A stretch of 64,000 bases of DNA from assembly GCA_945952045.1 (NCBI GenBank), contig CAMFHE010000001.1, forward strand, positions 386,041-450,040. Direction: 5' to 3'. Numbering within the stretch: the first letter of the stretch is position 1; each line of letters begins with the position of its first letter. Shown in pieces: positions 15,554 to 24,118 of the stretch. A program made the translations under genes and the position numbers. The notes below the pieces were generated by a model, which worked only from the letters and a program-made list of their open reading frames with translations, was not told the origin of the DNA and ran no database searches. Source of the DNA: an uncultured Rhizobium sp. GTDB taxonomy: Bacteria > Pseudomonadota > Alphaproteobacteria > Rhizobiales > Rhizobiaceae.

Positions 15554-16972
15554 TCACTTTCCGGGCTTCAATACGGCCCGGAGAACGTCGAAGACTGTCG
15601 GGTCGAGGCATTGCGATACGTTGAAGCGCATGAAGCCAGAGGCTGCATGTGACAGGCTGAAGGCGTTGCCCGGCGCCATAACGACGCCGCGTTCGAGCGA
15701 GGCGCGGGCGATATCGGTGGCGTCGATGCCGTCCGGCAGGCGACACCAGAGAAACATGCCGGCTTGCGGTTCGATCCAGGGTTCGATACCGAGATTCCGC
15801 AGCCTGTCATGGACGTCGCGTCTCGCCTGCGCGAGCCGGCTGCGAAGGGTCTCGATGTGCTTTCGATATCCACCATCGCTCAACACGCTCAAAACCAGCT
15901 CGGCATTCATGCGCCCACCGCCGAACGACGTCGCGATCTTGAGGTCGGTCAGTCCTTCGATCCATTGCGGCCTGGCGACAATGAACCCGCAACGCGCCGA
16001 AGCTGAAAGGGTTTTCGAAAAGCTGCCGATCAGGATTACACGCTCCAGCCCGTCGAAGGCCGACAGGCGCGGCGCCGGCATATGCTCGAAATCGGCAAAG
16101 ATATCGTCCTCGACAATGGTCAGGTCGAACTGTTCGGCGATCTTGAGAACCCGATGCGCCACCACGGGAGAAAGCGTCGCACCGGTCGGATTGTGAATTC
16201 CGGAATTGGTAATGTAGAGGCGCGGCCGATATTCGGCGACGATCTGGGCGAAGACCTCTATATCGGGACCGGCGGGCGTGTAGGGCACGGCAACCATTTT
16301 GACCCGATGCGCCCGCAAGAGGGCATGGAAATTGAAGTAGCAGGGATCGTCGACGAGAACGGTTTCGCCAGGCTCCAGAAGAAAGCGGCACAGCAAGTCG
16401 ATGGACTGCGTGCCGCTATCGGTGAGCATGATCTGATCCGGCGAGGCTTCGATACTGCGTTCGCCCATGCGGCGGGCAAGGAGTTGTCGCAAGGCAGGCA
16501 ACCCGAGCGGCGTTCCGTAATCTGCCAGCCTCGGCCCGGCCGTGCGCGACAGGGCGCGCAAGGCGCGACGGATGCTGTCTTCGGGCATCCACGAGGGCGG
16601 CAGCCAACCGCATCCGGGCTTGAGATCGCGGTCACCGGCATCCAGCGATTGGCGCGATATCCAGAAGGGATCGACGGCGCGATCCAGCTTTGGCCCGGTC
16701 TCGGACAAGGCGAAAGGCGCCGCCTGATTAGCGACATAGAAACCGGAACCTGCCCGGGACAGGATCGCTCCCTCGGCGACAAGACGTTCATAGGCATCGA
16801 CGACGGTCGATACCGACACCTTCAGCGTCGCCGCCAGCGACCGGACGGATGGCAACTTTGCGCCGGGTGTGAGGTTGCGGGCCGAAATGCGCTGCCGGAT
16901 CGTCTCCATGACAACGGAAACGCGCGTGCGGTTTTTGACGATTGTATCCATCCGTACTGGTTTCCGATCCAT
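15554..16972 (-). CDS. MocR-type regulator: GntR winged helix fused to aminotransferase-like domain
   Basis: Starting at the ATG at 16972 gives 472 aa; ATGs at 16996 and 16951 are alternatives, and none has a strong SD. The N-terminal GntR winged helix (IRQRISARNLTPGAKLPSVRSLAATLKVSVSTVVDAYERL) joins a fold-type-I aminotransferase domain. That domain includes YITNSGIHNPTGATLS and the PLP-lysine segment LIGSFSKTLSASARCGF. MocR proteins use PLP, often with an amino acid or amine, to control adjacent genes. It is divergent from a DMT transporter at 17060, its likely target. The shared gap holds repeated ACAGT/ACTGT elements. Confidence 0.87.
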   Translation of the reverse strand: MDRKPVRMDTIVKNRTRVSVVMETIRQRISARNLTPGAKLPSVRSLAATLKVSVSTVVDAYERLVAEGAILSRAGSGFYVANQAAPFALSETGPKLDRAVDPFWISRQSLDAGDRDLKPGCGWLPPSWMPEDSIRRALRALSRTAGPRLADYGTPLGLPALRQLLARRMGERSIEASPDQIMLTDSGTQSIDLLCRFLLEPGETVLVDDPCYFNFHALLRAHRVKMVAVPYTPAGPDIEVFAQIVAEYRPRLYITNSGIHNPTGATLSPVVAHRVLKIAEQFDLTIVEDDIFADFEHMPAPRLSAFDGLERVILIGSFSKTLSASARCGFIVARPQWIEGLTDLKIATSFGGGRMNAELVLSVLSDGGYRKHIETLRSRLAQARRDVHDRLRNLGIEPWIEPQAGMFLWCRLPDGIDATDIARASLERGVVMAPGNAFSLSHAASGFMRFNVSQCLDPTVFDVLRAVLKPGK

Positions 16973-16973
16973 A

Positions 16974-17001
16974 ACAGTTTCACCAAACTGTATCATACTG
17001 T
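16974..17001. promoter_or_regulatory. Candidate MocR operator between divergent genes
   Basis: ACAGTTT-CACC-AAACTGT (16974-16991) is a perfect 7-bp inverted repeat. The right arm is followed by ATACTGT (16995-17001), giving the direct repeat AAACTGT/ATACTGT with a 10-bp period. MocR proteins often bind such direct repeats. The site abuts the proposed MocR start codon. Confidence 0.5.
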
Positions 17002-17059
17002 CGCTGGCGAGGACAGGGATCCGGCACGATAAGGGAGAGAGTGAAACAGAGGATTGGAT

Positions 17060-17923
17060 ATGGACCGATCGACGGCCGGCTGGCTCAACGGCTTTCTTGG
17101 GGTATTGATTTTCAGCGGGTCGCTCCCCGCCACGCGCCTGGCCGTGATGGATTTCGATCCGGTGTTTCTGACCGTCGCGCGGGCCGCAATCGCCGGCATG
17201 ATCGGTCTGGCGCTTCTAGCGGTCCTGAAACAGAAGCGGCCGAATGGCAGGGAAATCGTATCCCTCGTCGTCGTTGCGGCGGGGGTCGTTGTCGGCTTTC
17301 CGCTGCTTACGGCCCTGGCGCTGCGGCACGTCACTTCCGCGCATTCCATCGTCTTCATCGGCTTGTTGCCGTTGGCGACGGCGATTTTCGGCGTGATTCG
17401 GGGCGGAGAGCGGCCAAAGCCCGCCTTCTGGTTTTTTTCGATCCTCGGCAGCGCGCTCGTGGCCGGCTTTGCGGCGAACAACGGGCTCAGCGCTTCGCCG
17501 CTGGGCGACGTTCTGATGCTGGCGGCCGTGATCGTCTGTGGGCTGGGTTATGCCGAAGGCGGCAAGCTCTCGCGAACTTTGGGGGGATGGCAGGTGATTT
17601 CCTGGGCCTTGGTCCTGTCCTTGCCGCTGATGATCACGGCCACGATTTTCTATCTGCCGCCGACCTTTGCCAATGTCGGAATGCCCGCGGTCCTCAGCCT
17701 TGCCTATGTGTCGTTGTTCAGCATGCTGATCGGCTTCGTCTTCTGGTATCGCGGCCTGTCGCAGGGCGGCATCGCCGCCGTCGGCCAGTTGCAGCTGTTG
17801 CAGCCCTTCTTCGGCCTGGCGCTGGCCGCCACGCTTCTGAAGGAGACGGTCACCTGGGGAATGGTCGTCGTCACCATAGCCGTCATCGCGTGTGTGGCCG
17901 GCGCGCGACGGTTTGCGAGGTGA
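17060..17923 (+). CDS. EamA-family DMT superfamily transporter, probable MocR target
   Basis: The ATG at 17060 has AGAGG 7 bp upstream; a TTG two codons earlier is weaker. The 287-aa product has about ten membrane segments in two EamA repeats (SGSLPATRLAVMDFDPVFLTVARAAIAG; AHSIVFIGLLPLATAIFGV; WYRGLSQGGIAAVGQLQLLQPFFGL). Such transporters usually export amino acids or similar metabolites. Divergent orientation with an aminotransferase-like regulator suggests control by an amino compound or vitamin B6 status. Confidence 0.87.
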   Translation: MDRSTAGWLNGFLGVLIFSGSLPATRLAVMDFDPVFLTVARAAIAGMIGLALLAVLKQKRPNGREIVSLVVVAAGVVVGFPLLTALALRHVTSAHSIVFIGLLPLATAIFGVIRGGERPKPAFWFFSILGSALVAGFAANNGLSASPLGDVLMLAAVIVCGLGYAEGGKLSRTLGGWQVISWALVLSLPLMITATIFYLPPTFANVGMPAVLSLAYVSLFSMLIGFVFWYRGLSQGGIAAVGQLQLLQPFFGLALAATLLKETVTWGMVVVTIAVIACVAGARRFAR

Positions 17924-17948
17924 CGGCCGCGCCATTGTGGCAATCGCC

Positions 17949-20072
17949 TCAGTTTAGCTGGCCCACGGTCATCATTTCGTTGATCTTGGCGGCCAGCGCG
18001 TCGACGGCAAAGGGTTTGCTGATCATCGCCATATTGGTGCCGAGAAAGCTCGCCTTCGTCGCGGCGTTCTCCGCATATCCGGTGACGAACAGGATCGGCA
18101 ATTCGGGGCGATGCTGGCGGGCGATCTCCGCCAGTTGCCGACCGTTCATGCTGGGCAGGCCGACATCGGATACCATCAGGTCGATGCATTGTTTTCCCGC
18201 CAGGATCGGAATGGCGAAATTGGCATCGGCCGCTTCCACGACCCGATAGGACAATTCGGAGAGCACTTCCGAAATCAGCAGGCGCACGGAATCGTCGTCT
18301 TCGACGAGCAGCACCGTCTGGCCTTGGCCCCGGCCTTCCGGCGCAGCGTCGACGAGGCCGCTTTCGTCTTCATCCTCTTCGCCATCGGCGCCAGGAAGAT
18401 AGAGCTTGATCGAGGTTCCTTCGCCCGCGCGACTGTCTATACGGACCGTGCCGCCGGATTGCTGCGCAAAACCGTAGATCATCGACAGGCCAAGCCCGGT
18501 GCCCTGGCCGATGGGTTTGGTGGTGAAGAAAGGTTCGAAAACCTTATCGATGATTTCGGGCGGAATGCCGACACCCGTATCTCTGACGGCGATTACGACA
18601 TAGCTGCCCGGCTTCAGGTCGCCTGTCGCCTTCCTGGCTGAAACCTCCTCGCGAAGCGCGGTCAGAACCAGCCTGCCGCCATCGGGCATCGCATCGCGCG
18701 CATTGACCGCAAGGTTGAGGATTGCGCTTTCGAGCTGGTTTTCGTCGGCGACAACCTTTCCGACATTGCGGGCGGCCTGGATCTCGATCTCGATGTTTTC
18801 CGGCAGCGTCCGCTCCAGAAGTTCTTTCGTGGCTTGCAGCTGTCGTTCGACATCGAGGGGGCGCGCATCCAGCGTCTGCCGGCGCGAGAAGGCCAGAAGC
18901 CGGGCAATGAGCGCCGCTGCACGGTGTGCCGATTCCGTCGCCGCGTCCATAAAGCGCCCGACGTCGTCGAGCCTGCCGCTGGCAATGTGGCGCTTTGCGA
19001 CATTGATGCCGCCGATGATGCCGGTCAGCATATTGTTGAAGTCGTGGGCGATACCACCGGTCAGTTGCCCGACGGCCTCCATCTTCTGCGACTGGCGCAA
19101 AGCGTCTTCGGCGCGGCTGCGGGCCGCCATCTCCTCCTCCAGCTCGGTCGTGCGCTGTTCGACGCGCGCCTCCAATGTACGGTTGAGTTCGTCGAGCGCC
19201 TCGCGTTCGCCCCGCAAGGCGTTTTCGGACGCCGAAAGTGCCCGTTCGGTGCGCTTTCTCTCGCTGATATCGATGACTGTTCCGATAAACCGGATCGGGC
19301 GTCCGTCCACGAACACCGATCCGCCCTTGGCGGCGATCCAGCGCTCGACCCCATCCTCGATGCCGATCGTGCGATATTCGATATCGACCGCGCCGGTGCC
19401 GCCGGGCTGCAGTGCTTTGCGCACCGCATCATCGGAGTTTTGCCTGTCGTCGGGATGAAGGCCCGCAAGAAAGCTGTGTTCATAGGTGATTTCCGCATCC
19501 GGCCCCAGCCCGAACATCGCCTTGCAGCGCCTGTCCCACCTCAAGCGGCCGGTGACTGGATCGAAGTCCCAGATGCCGATGCCGCCGGCATTGGTTGCAA
19601 GGCGCAACTGCGTTTCGCTCTCGTCGAGTTCCGAAAGGCGGTCGCGCATCTGGAACTGCTTCTGGCGTAACCGCATGGCCGATGCGATGGCGCTGAACAG
19701 CGAGGCCCGGCCGAGCGGGCGCTCCAGCACGACGCTGTTGCTGGCAAGATCGAAGATCGCCAGCCGCGAGAGCTGGGCATTCGGCGTGCGGCCGGTGCGT
19801 TGGGCGGCAAGCAGGACAAAAGGTACATCCGACCAGTCAGGCTGCGTCGCGAGCGCGCCTCGAAGCTTGTCGATATCCCCGGTCAGCGCTTCCTCAGTCA
19901 GGAGAACGGCCCCGGTCGTGTCATCGATGCGATTGGCTATCTCACCGATGTCTTTGCAGATGACGACATCGTAATTCTGCTCGCGCAGGATCATTGCAAC
20001 GCTTTCGGCGTCTCTCCCATAAGGCGCGCTGACGAGAATGCGTTTGCCTTCGCTGCGCGCTTCAGTTGCCAC
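17949..20072 (-). CDS. Hybrid sensor histidine kinase with degenerate N-terminal receiver, PAS, HisKA, HATPase and receiver
   Basis: GTG start; 707 aa. Residues about 11-135 look like a receiver (RILVSAPYGRDAESVAMILREQ) without a clear acceptor Asp (segment TGAVLLTEEAL). A PAS/PAC sensor follows (155-272), then a coiled coil (275-330). The HisKA box IAHDFNNML carries His343. The ATPase domain has NLAVNARDAMP, DTGVGIPPE and GTGLGLSMIYGF. The C-terminal receiver has VLLVEDDDSVR and acceptor Asp636 in VSDVGLP. No transmembrane segment is seen, so it is cytoplasmic. It overlaps the KaiC-like gene by 11 bp. The two are therefore translated together and probably work in one signalling path. Confidence 0.9.
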   Translation of the reverse strand: MATEARSEGKRILVSAPYGRDAESVAMILREQNYDVVICKDIGEIANRIDDTTGAVLLTEEALTGDIDKLRGALATQPDWSDVPFVLLAAQRTGRTPNAQLSRLAIFDLASNSVVLERPLGRASLFSAIASAMRLRQKQFQMRDRLSELDESETQLRLATNAGGIGIWDFDPVTGRLRWDRRCKAMFGLGPDAEITYEHSFLAGLHPDDRQNSDDAVRKALQPGGTGAVDIEYRTIGIEDGVERWIAAKGGSVFVDGRPIRFIGTVIDISERKRTERALSASENALRGEREALDELNRTLEARVEQRTTELEEEMAARSRAEDALRQSQKMEAVGQLTGGIAHDFNNMLTGIIGGINVAKRHIASGRLDDVGRFMDAATESAHRAAALIARLLAFSRRQTLDARPLDVERQLQATKELLERTLPENIEIEIQAARNVGKVVADENQLESAILNLAVNARDAMPDGGRLVLTALREEVSARKATGDLKPGSYVVIAVRDTGVGIPPEIIDKVFEPFFTTKPIGQGTGLGLSMIYGFAQQSGGTVRIDSRAGEGTSIKLYLPGADGEEDEDESGLVDAAPEGRGQGQTVLLVEDDDSVRLLISEVLSELSYRVVEAADANFAIPILAGKQCIDLMVSDVGLPSMNGRQLAEIARQHRPELPILFVTGYAENAATKASFLGTNMAMISKPFAVDALAAKINEMMTVGQLN

Positions 20073-21552
20073 TGTCGCGATCTTCCATCAGGGGGGCCTG
20101 GGCGCCGAGATATTCCGGCGTCCCGGTCAGAATTCCCCGGAATAGCGATAGCGGATCGCCGACCCTGACGCCACCGCTGTCGATCCTGAGCTCGCGGATC
20201 GTATCCTCATGCGCCCCACCACGGTTTTTGAGCACCGAGATCGCCTTGCGCACCCGGCCCTCTGCCTCGAAGAAGCGCAGGAGAATGACCGTATCGGCGA
20301 TGTAGGAAATATTCAGGTTCGTGGTCATCGTTCCGACAAGGCCGTTTTGCGGATTGATGAGGAATGTAACGACGCCCTTATGGCTCAGATAGGACAGAAG
20401 CTCGTGCATTTGCAAAATGAGATGTTGCTCCTGCGGCATCGCCGATACATATCCGTTGAGACTGTCAATTACGATCATACGGACATTGCGTGTCTCGACT
20501 TCGAAACGCACCTTCGTCGCGAATTCGCCGGGCGAAATCTCCGCAGGATCGATCTGTTCGATGATGAGTGTTCCGTTGTCGATATGCGGCTGAAGATCGA
20601 GGTTGAACGCTTTGGCGCGCGACAGAAGCGTGCCGATCCGCTCGTCGAACTCATAGACCGCACAAGGCTCGCCTCGCTCACAAGCCGCAAACAGGTATTG
20701 CAGCGCGATCGTGGTCTTGCCGCTGCCTGCGGGGCCTGTCACAAGCGCGCTCGTTCCCCGCAGCGGGCCTCCGCCGAGCAGATTGTCAAGTTCCCTGATG
20801 CCGCTATGCGTTGCTTCACCTGTAAATTCCGAATGATGCGACGATGCGATCAGGCGCGGATAAATCTGCAGGCCGCCCTTGCGAATGGTGAAATCGTGAA
20901 ATCCGGCGGTGAAATCGACACCGCGCAGTTTCTGGACCTGAAGCCGTCGGCGCGCCGCTCCAAAATCGAGGGTCAGCCGCTCGAGCGTGATGACGCCGTG
21001 GCAAAGGCTGTGAAGATGGGCATCGCGCTCGTCGGCGCTTCCCGTCATGTCGTCGATCAGGAGCACCGTCGTGTCGCGCCCGGCGAAAAACTGCTTCAGC
21101 GCCAGCACCTGACGACGATAGCGCAACGGATCCTGCGCCAGAAGCCGCATTTCCGAAAGGCTGTCGAAAACGATGCGCTTCGGCTGTATCCGCTCGACCT
21201 CGTTCTGGATCAAGCGGATGGTTTCGTTGAGCTCCATTTCCCAGGGGTGCAGGATGCTCTGCTCACGACCATCGCCGAAAATGTCGGAGGCGGAAGAGAA
21301 TTCGAAAACGTCGAATTCGTCGATATCCCAGCCATGCGACATGGCAACGGCGGAAAGCTCCTCCTTTGTCTCGGACAGCGTAATGTAAAGTGCCTTTTCG
21401 CCTTTTCGCACCCCGTCGCGCAGGAATTGCAGTGCAAGCGTCGTCTTGCCGGATCCGGGTGCGCCCTCAATCAGATAGAGCCGCTTTTCCGGCAATCCTC
21501 CCTTGAGGATAATATCGAGTCCGTCGTTTCCGGTAGAAATAGTCGCAGGCAA
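20062..21552 (-). CDS. KaiC-like double RecA-domain ATPase
   Basis: TTG start with AGGA 8 bp upstream; 496 aa, close to cyanobacterial KaiC. Both halves have Walker A (EGAPGSGKTTLA; TGPAGSGKTTIA) and Walker B-like strands (RIVFDSLSEM; MIVIDSLNGY). The early SETKEEL segment is in the place of the catalytic Glu pair of the first domain. In the second domain the segment NISYIADTVILL aligns with the KaiC phosphorylation segment: Ser416 is kept but the neighbouring Thr is Tyr417. No KaiA or KaiB gene is nearby. In non-photosynthetic bacteria such proteins act with histidine kinases in stress or timing signalling. Confidence 0.88.
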   Translation of the reverse strand: MPATISTGNDGLDIILKGGLPEKRLYLIEGAPGSGKTTLALQFLRDGVRKGEKALYITLSETKEELSAVAMSHGWDIDEFDVFEFSSASDIFGDGREQSILHPWEMELNETIRLIQNEVERIQPKRIVFDSLSEMRLLAQDPLRYRRQVLALKQFFAGRDTTVLLIDDMTGSADERDAHLHSLCHGVITLERLTLDFGAARRRLQVQKLRGVDFTAGFHDFTIRKGGLQIYPRLIASSHHSEFTGEATHSGIRELDNLLGGGPLRGTSALVTGPAGSGKTTIALQYLFAACERGEPCAVYEFDERIGTLLSRAKAFNLDLQPHIDNGTLIIEQIDPAEISPGEFATKVRFEVETRNVRMIVIDSLNGYVSAMPQEQHLILQMHELLSYLSHKGVVTFLINPQNGLVGTMTTNLNISYIADTVILLRFFEAEGRVRKAISVLKNRGGAHEDTIRELRIDSGGVRVGDPLSLFRGILTGTPEYLGAQAPLMEDRDSGN

Positions 21553-21656
21553 GGTTCGATCCTGTTGGTGCTTGGTTGTACAGGACTCCAGAAAATATGC
21601 GGCATGAGGCGGAAGACAAGATGTGGCGCCGAATCAATCTGCGTCCGTAGCGAGCG

Positions 21657-22673
21657 TTACTCGAACGCGAGCTGGACCTTCAGCGTCCGTTCCGGATGCT
21701 GCTCGACGAGATCGAAGGCGGAGCGGGCGTCGCGCGCGTTGAAGGTCTGGGTGATCATCGCCTGCGGGCGCAGGGCGCCGGATTCCAGCCAGGTGATCAC
21801 TTCGGGGATAAAACGCCGATTGAGGCGGGAGCCGACCAGCGTCAATTCCTTGCGCACGATTTCCTGCTGGCTGACATTGCAGGGCGCCGGCGAAAAGCCG
21901 AGCAGGCCGATGCGGCCAGCGGGTGCGGCGATGCGGCAGGCCTCTTCCAGAAGGCTTGGAATGCCGGCGCCGTCGATAACGATGGATGGCCCCAGCCCGT
22001 CGAGTTCCGGGGCGACGACATCGCCGACGGACTGTGTGCGCGAATTGATCACCGCATCGGCGCCGAATTCACGGGCGCGCACCAGGCGGTCGGCGTCGAT
22101 ATCGGCGACGATGCAGCGGGCGCCGTGCATTTTCGCCATCTGCAGAACGGTGATGCCGACCGTGCCGGCGCCATAGATCAGAACCACATCTTCGCCCGTG
22201 CAACCGGTGCGCCACAGAACGTTTGCAGCAACGGCCAGCGGCTCCGCGAGGGCTGCGACATCCAGGCCGAGCTTGGGGGAGACCTTGACCGCATTGGCTT
22301 GCGGGACGACAGCCGTCGACCGAAAACCGCCGTCGCGGTGGACGCCGATGACCTGCAGCTTGGCGCAGACATTGGAACGCCCGACGCGGCAGGGATAGCA
22401 GGTGCCGCAGGAAATCACGGGATCGGCGACCACATGATCGCCGATGGCAAGAGAAGATATGCCTGCGCCCAGCGCCGAAACGACGCCTGCGAATTCATGC
22501 CCGATCACCCGCGGATAGACCGCGAACGGATTGGTGCCGTGGAGGATATGCATGTCCGAACCGCAAATGCCGGCGCGATGCACGCGGATCGCGACCTCGC
22601 CCGGGCCGGGCTCGACGGCGTCCCGCTCGTTGACGAGAAGATGATGGGGTTCGCGGACGGAAATCGTCACCAT
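21657..22673 (-). CDS. Zinc-dependent medium-chain dehydrogenase, L-gulonate/L-galactonate 5-dehydrogenase-like
   Basis: The 338-aa protein is a medium-chain alcohol dehydrogenase. Catalytic zinc ligands lie in AGICGSDMHILHG and GHEFAG, the structural zinc is held by CGTCYPCRVGRSNVC, and the NAD site is VVLIYGAGTVGITVLQMA. It is the last gene of the uronate/aldonate operon, next to UxuB and UxuA. Relatives in such operons (RspB/YjjN type) oxidise L-gulonate to D-fructuronate or L-galactonate to D-tagaturonate. The UxuB-UxuA pair favours L-gulonate to D-fructuronate, which is inference. It lies 38 bp after the UxuB gene. Confidence 0.83.
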   Translation of the reverse strand: MVTISVREPHHLLVNERDAVEPGPGEVAIRVHRAGICGSDMHILHGTNPFAVYPRVIGHEFAGVVSALGAGISSLAIGDHVVADPVISCGTCYPCRVGRSNVCAKLQVIGVHRDGGFRSTAVVPQANAVKVSPKLGLDVAALAEPLAVAANVLWRTGCTGEDVVLIYGAGTVGITVLQMAKMHGARCIVADIDADRLVRAREFGADAVINSRTQSVGDVVAPELDGLGPSIVIDGAGIPSLLEEACRIAAPAGRIGLLGFSPAPCNVSQQEIVRKELTLVGSRLNRRFIPEVITWLESGALRPQAMITQTFNARDARSAFDLVEQHPERTLKVQLAFE

Positions 22674-22711
22674 GATCGTGGTCCCTTTGGCAAGTCGGCT
22701 TGTCTCGCACC

Positions 22712-24115
22712 TTAAGCGGCGGATGGATTGGAAAGCATCGCGTCGAGCGCGGCGCGCCAGGCTGCGTTCTGTTGCAATTCCGGCGGAAACAGTCCGGGAA
22801 TGTCGAAAAACGGTGCGAAAGAGCGCTTTGCATGGGCTGCGGCCGATTTCAGCTCGGCGGCGCGGGGGTCGTCGAGCGTCTCGCTAGCGATGACATAATC
22901 GAGCCAGAGTGCGATGACGGCGGCAAATTCCTGCGCCGCGTCGCCGGCTGCCAGCCGTTCGATGGCGGGCGCAAAGATGCGCTGCGGCATCTTCTGGGTG
23001 CCGTCCATGGCGATCTGCGCCGTCCGGTGGTCGATCGCTGGGTTGGTAAAGCGTTCGACAAGCTGGCTTCGATAGAGCGTCAGATCGATGCCCGGTACCG
23101 GGTCGAGCGTCGGCAGGACCCCCGCCATATGCCGGCGCACACGCTCCGCATGGGTGGGAACGGCCATGACGTCGCGCACATAGTCGAGGCCGGTCAATTG
23201 CCCGAGATAGGCGATCAGCGAATGCGAACCGTTGAGAAGCCGCAGCTTCATCTTTTCATAGGCTTCGACATTGCCGACGAAGACCGCGCCGGCCTCGTCC
23301 CAGGCGGGACGACCGGCTGCGAAATCGTCTTCGATCACCCATTGGCTGAAAGGTTCGGTCTCCAGCGCCAACCGGTCCTCGGCGCCGATCAGCGTGGCCG
23401 CCAGCGCCCGCGTCCGGTCGGTGGCAGCCGGCACGATGCGATCCACCATGCTGGAGGGAAAACGGATGTCGCGTTCGATCCAGCGCGCCAATTCGGGATT
23501 GCGGCGTTCGGCCATCTCAATCACCAACCGCCGCACGATATGGCCGTTGCCGGGAAGATTGTCGCAGCAGAGAACGGTGATAGTGTCGCGCTTTAGCTGC
23601 ATGCGTCGTGACAGTGCCTCGACGAGAATGCCGACCACGCCAACCGGATTGCCGGGGTCGGCAAGATCATGCGCGATAGCGGGATGGTCAAGATCCAGTC
23701 CGCCCGAAACGGGGTCGATGCCGTAAGCCTTTTCGCTGACGGTAAGGGTGACGATACGTGTGGCAGGCGCTGCCAGCCGCTCGAACAGCCGTTCACGCTC
23801 CCGGCTTGCGGCGATGGCCTCGACGATCGAGCCGACGACGCGGGCTCGGTCGCCGTCGGCTCCTCGGGTCACGACGGCGTAGCGATGATCCTGGGCCTTG
23901 AGGTCGGCGACGATCTCGACCGAGCGCAGGCTTGCGCCCGCAATGCCCCAGTCTCCCGGGCGGGCGGCGAGCGCCAGATCGGTGAAGACCGCCTGATGGG
24001 CGCGATGGAAAGCGCCAAGCCCGATATGGACGATACCGACCTTCAACGCTTCCGGGTCGAAGCCGGGGCGCTCGACGTCGTGCGGAAGGAAAGTGCTTTT
24101 GCCGAGGCGTTCCAT
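22712..24115 (-). CDS. uxuB: Mannitol dehydrogenase-family protein, probable D-fructuronate reductase (D-mannonate oxidoreductase)
   Basis: The 467-aa length fits polyol-specific long-chain dehydrogenases. It has the N-terminal NAD-binding motif VGIVHIGLGAFHRAHQAVF and the catalytic KLRLLNGSHSLIAYLG, with the Lys-Asn-His triad of the family. It lies 3 bp after the UxuA gene. In this context it should reduce D-fructuronate to D-mannonate with NADH, feeding UxuA. Mannitol or other polyol specificity cannot be excluded from sequence alone, but mannonate dehydratase next door makes fructuronate most likely. Confidence 0.87.
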   Translation of the reverse strand: MERLGKSTFLPHDVERPGFDPEALKVGIVHIGLGAFHRAHQAVFTDLALAARPGDWGIAGASLRSVEIVADLKAQDHRYAVVTRGADGDRARVVGSIVEAIAASRERERLFERLAAPATRIVTLTVSEKAYGIDPVSGGLDLDHPAIAHDLADPGNPVGVVGILVEALSRRMQLKRDTITVLCCDNLPGNGHIVRRLVIEMAERRNPELARWIERDIRFPSSMVDRIVPAATDRTRALAATLIGAEDRLALETEPFSQWVIEDDFAAGRPAWDEAGAVFVGNVEAYEKMKLRLLNGSHSLIAYLGQLTGLDYVRDVMAVPTHAERVRRHMAGVLPTLDPVPGIDLTLYRSQLVERFTNPAIDHRTAQIAMDGTQKMPQRIFAPAIERLAAGDAAQEFAAVIALWLDYVIASETLDDPRAAELKSAAAHAKRSFAPFFDIPGLFPPELQQNAAWRAALDAMLSNPSAA

Positions 24116-24118
24116 GGA

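Noticed and set aside
20209-22176. Long open frame antisense to the KaiC-like and dehydrogenase genes
   Set aside because: It crosses two well-supported genes and an intergenic gap on the other strand, and its translation shows no family motifs.
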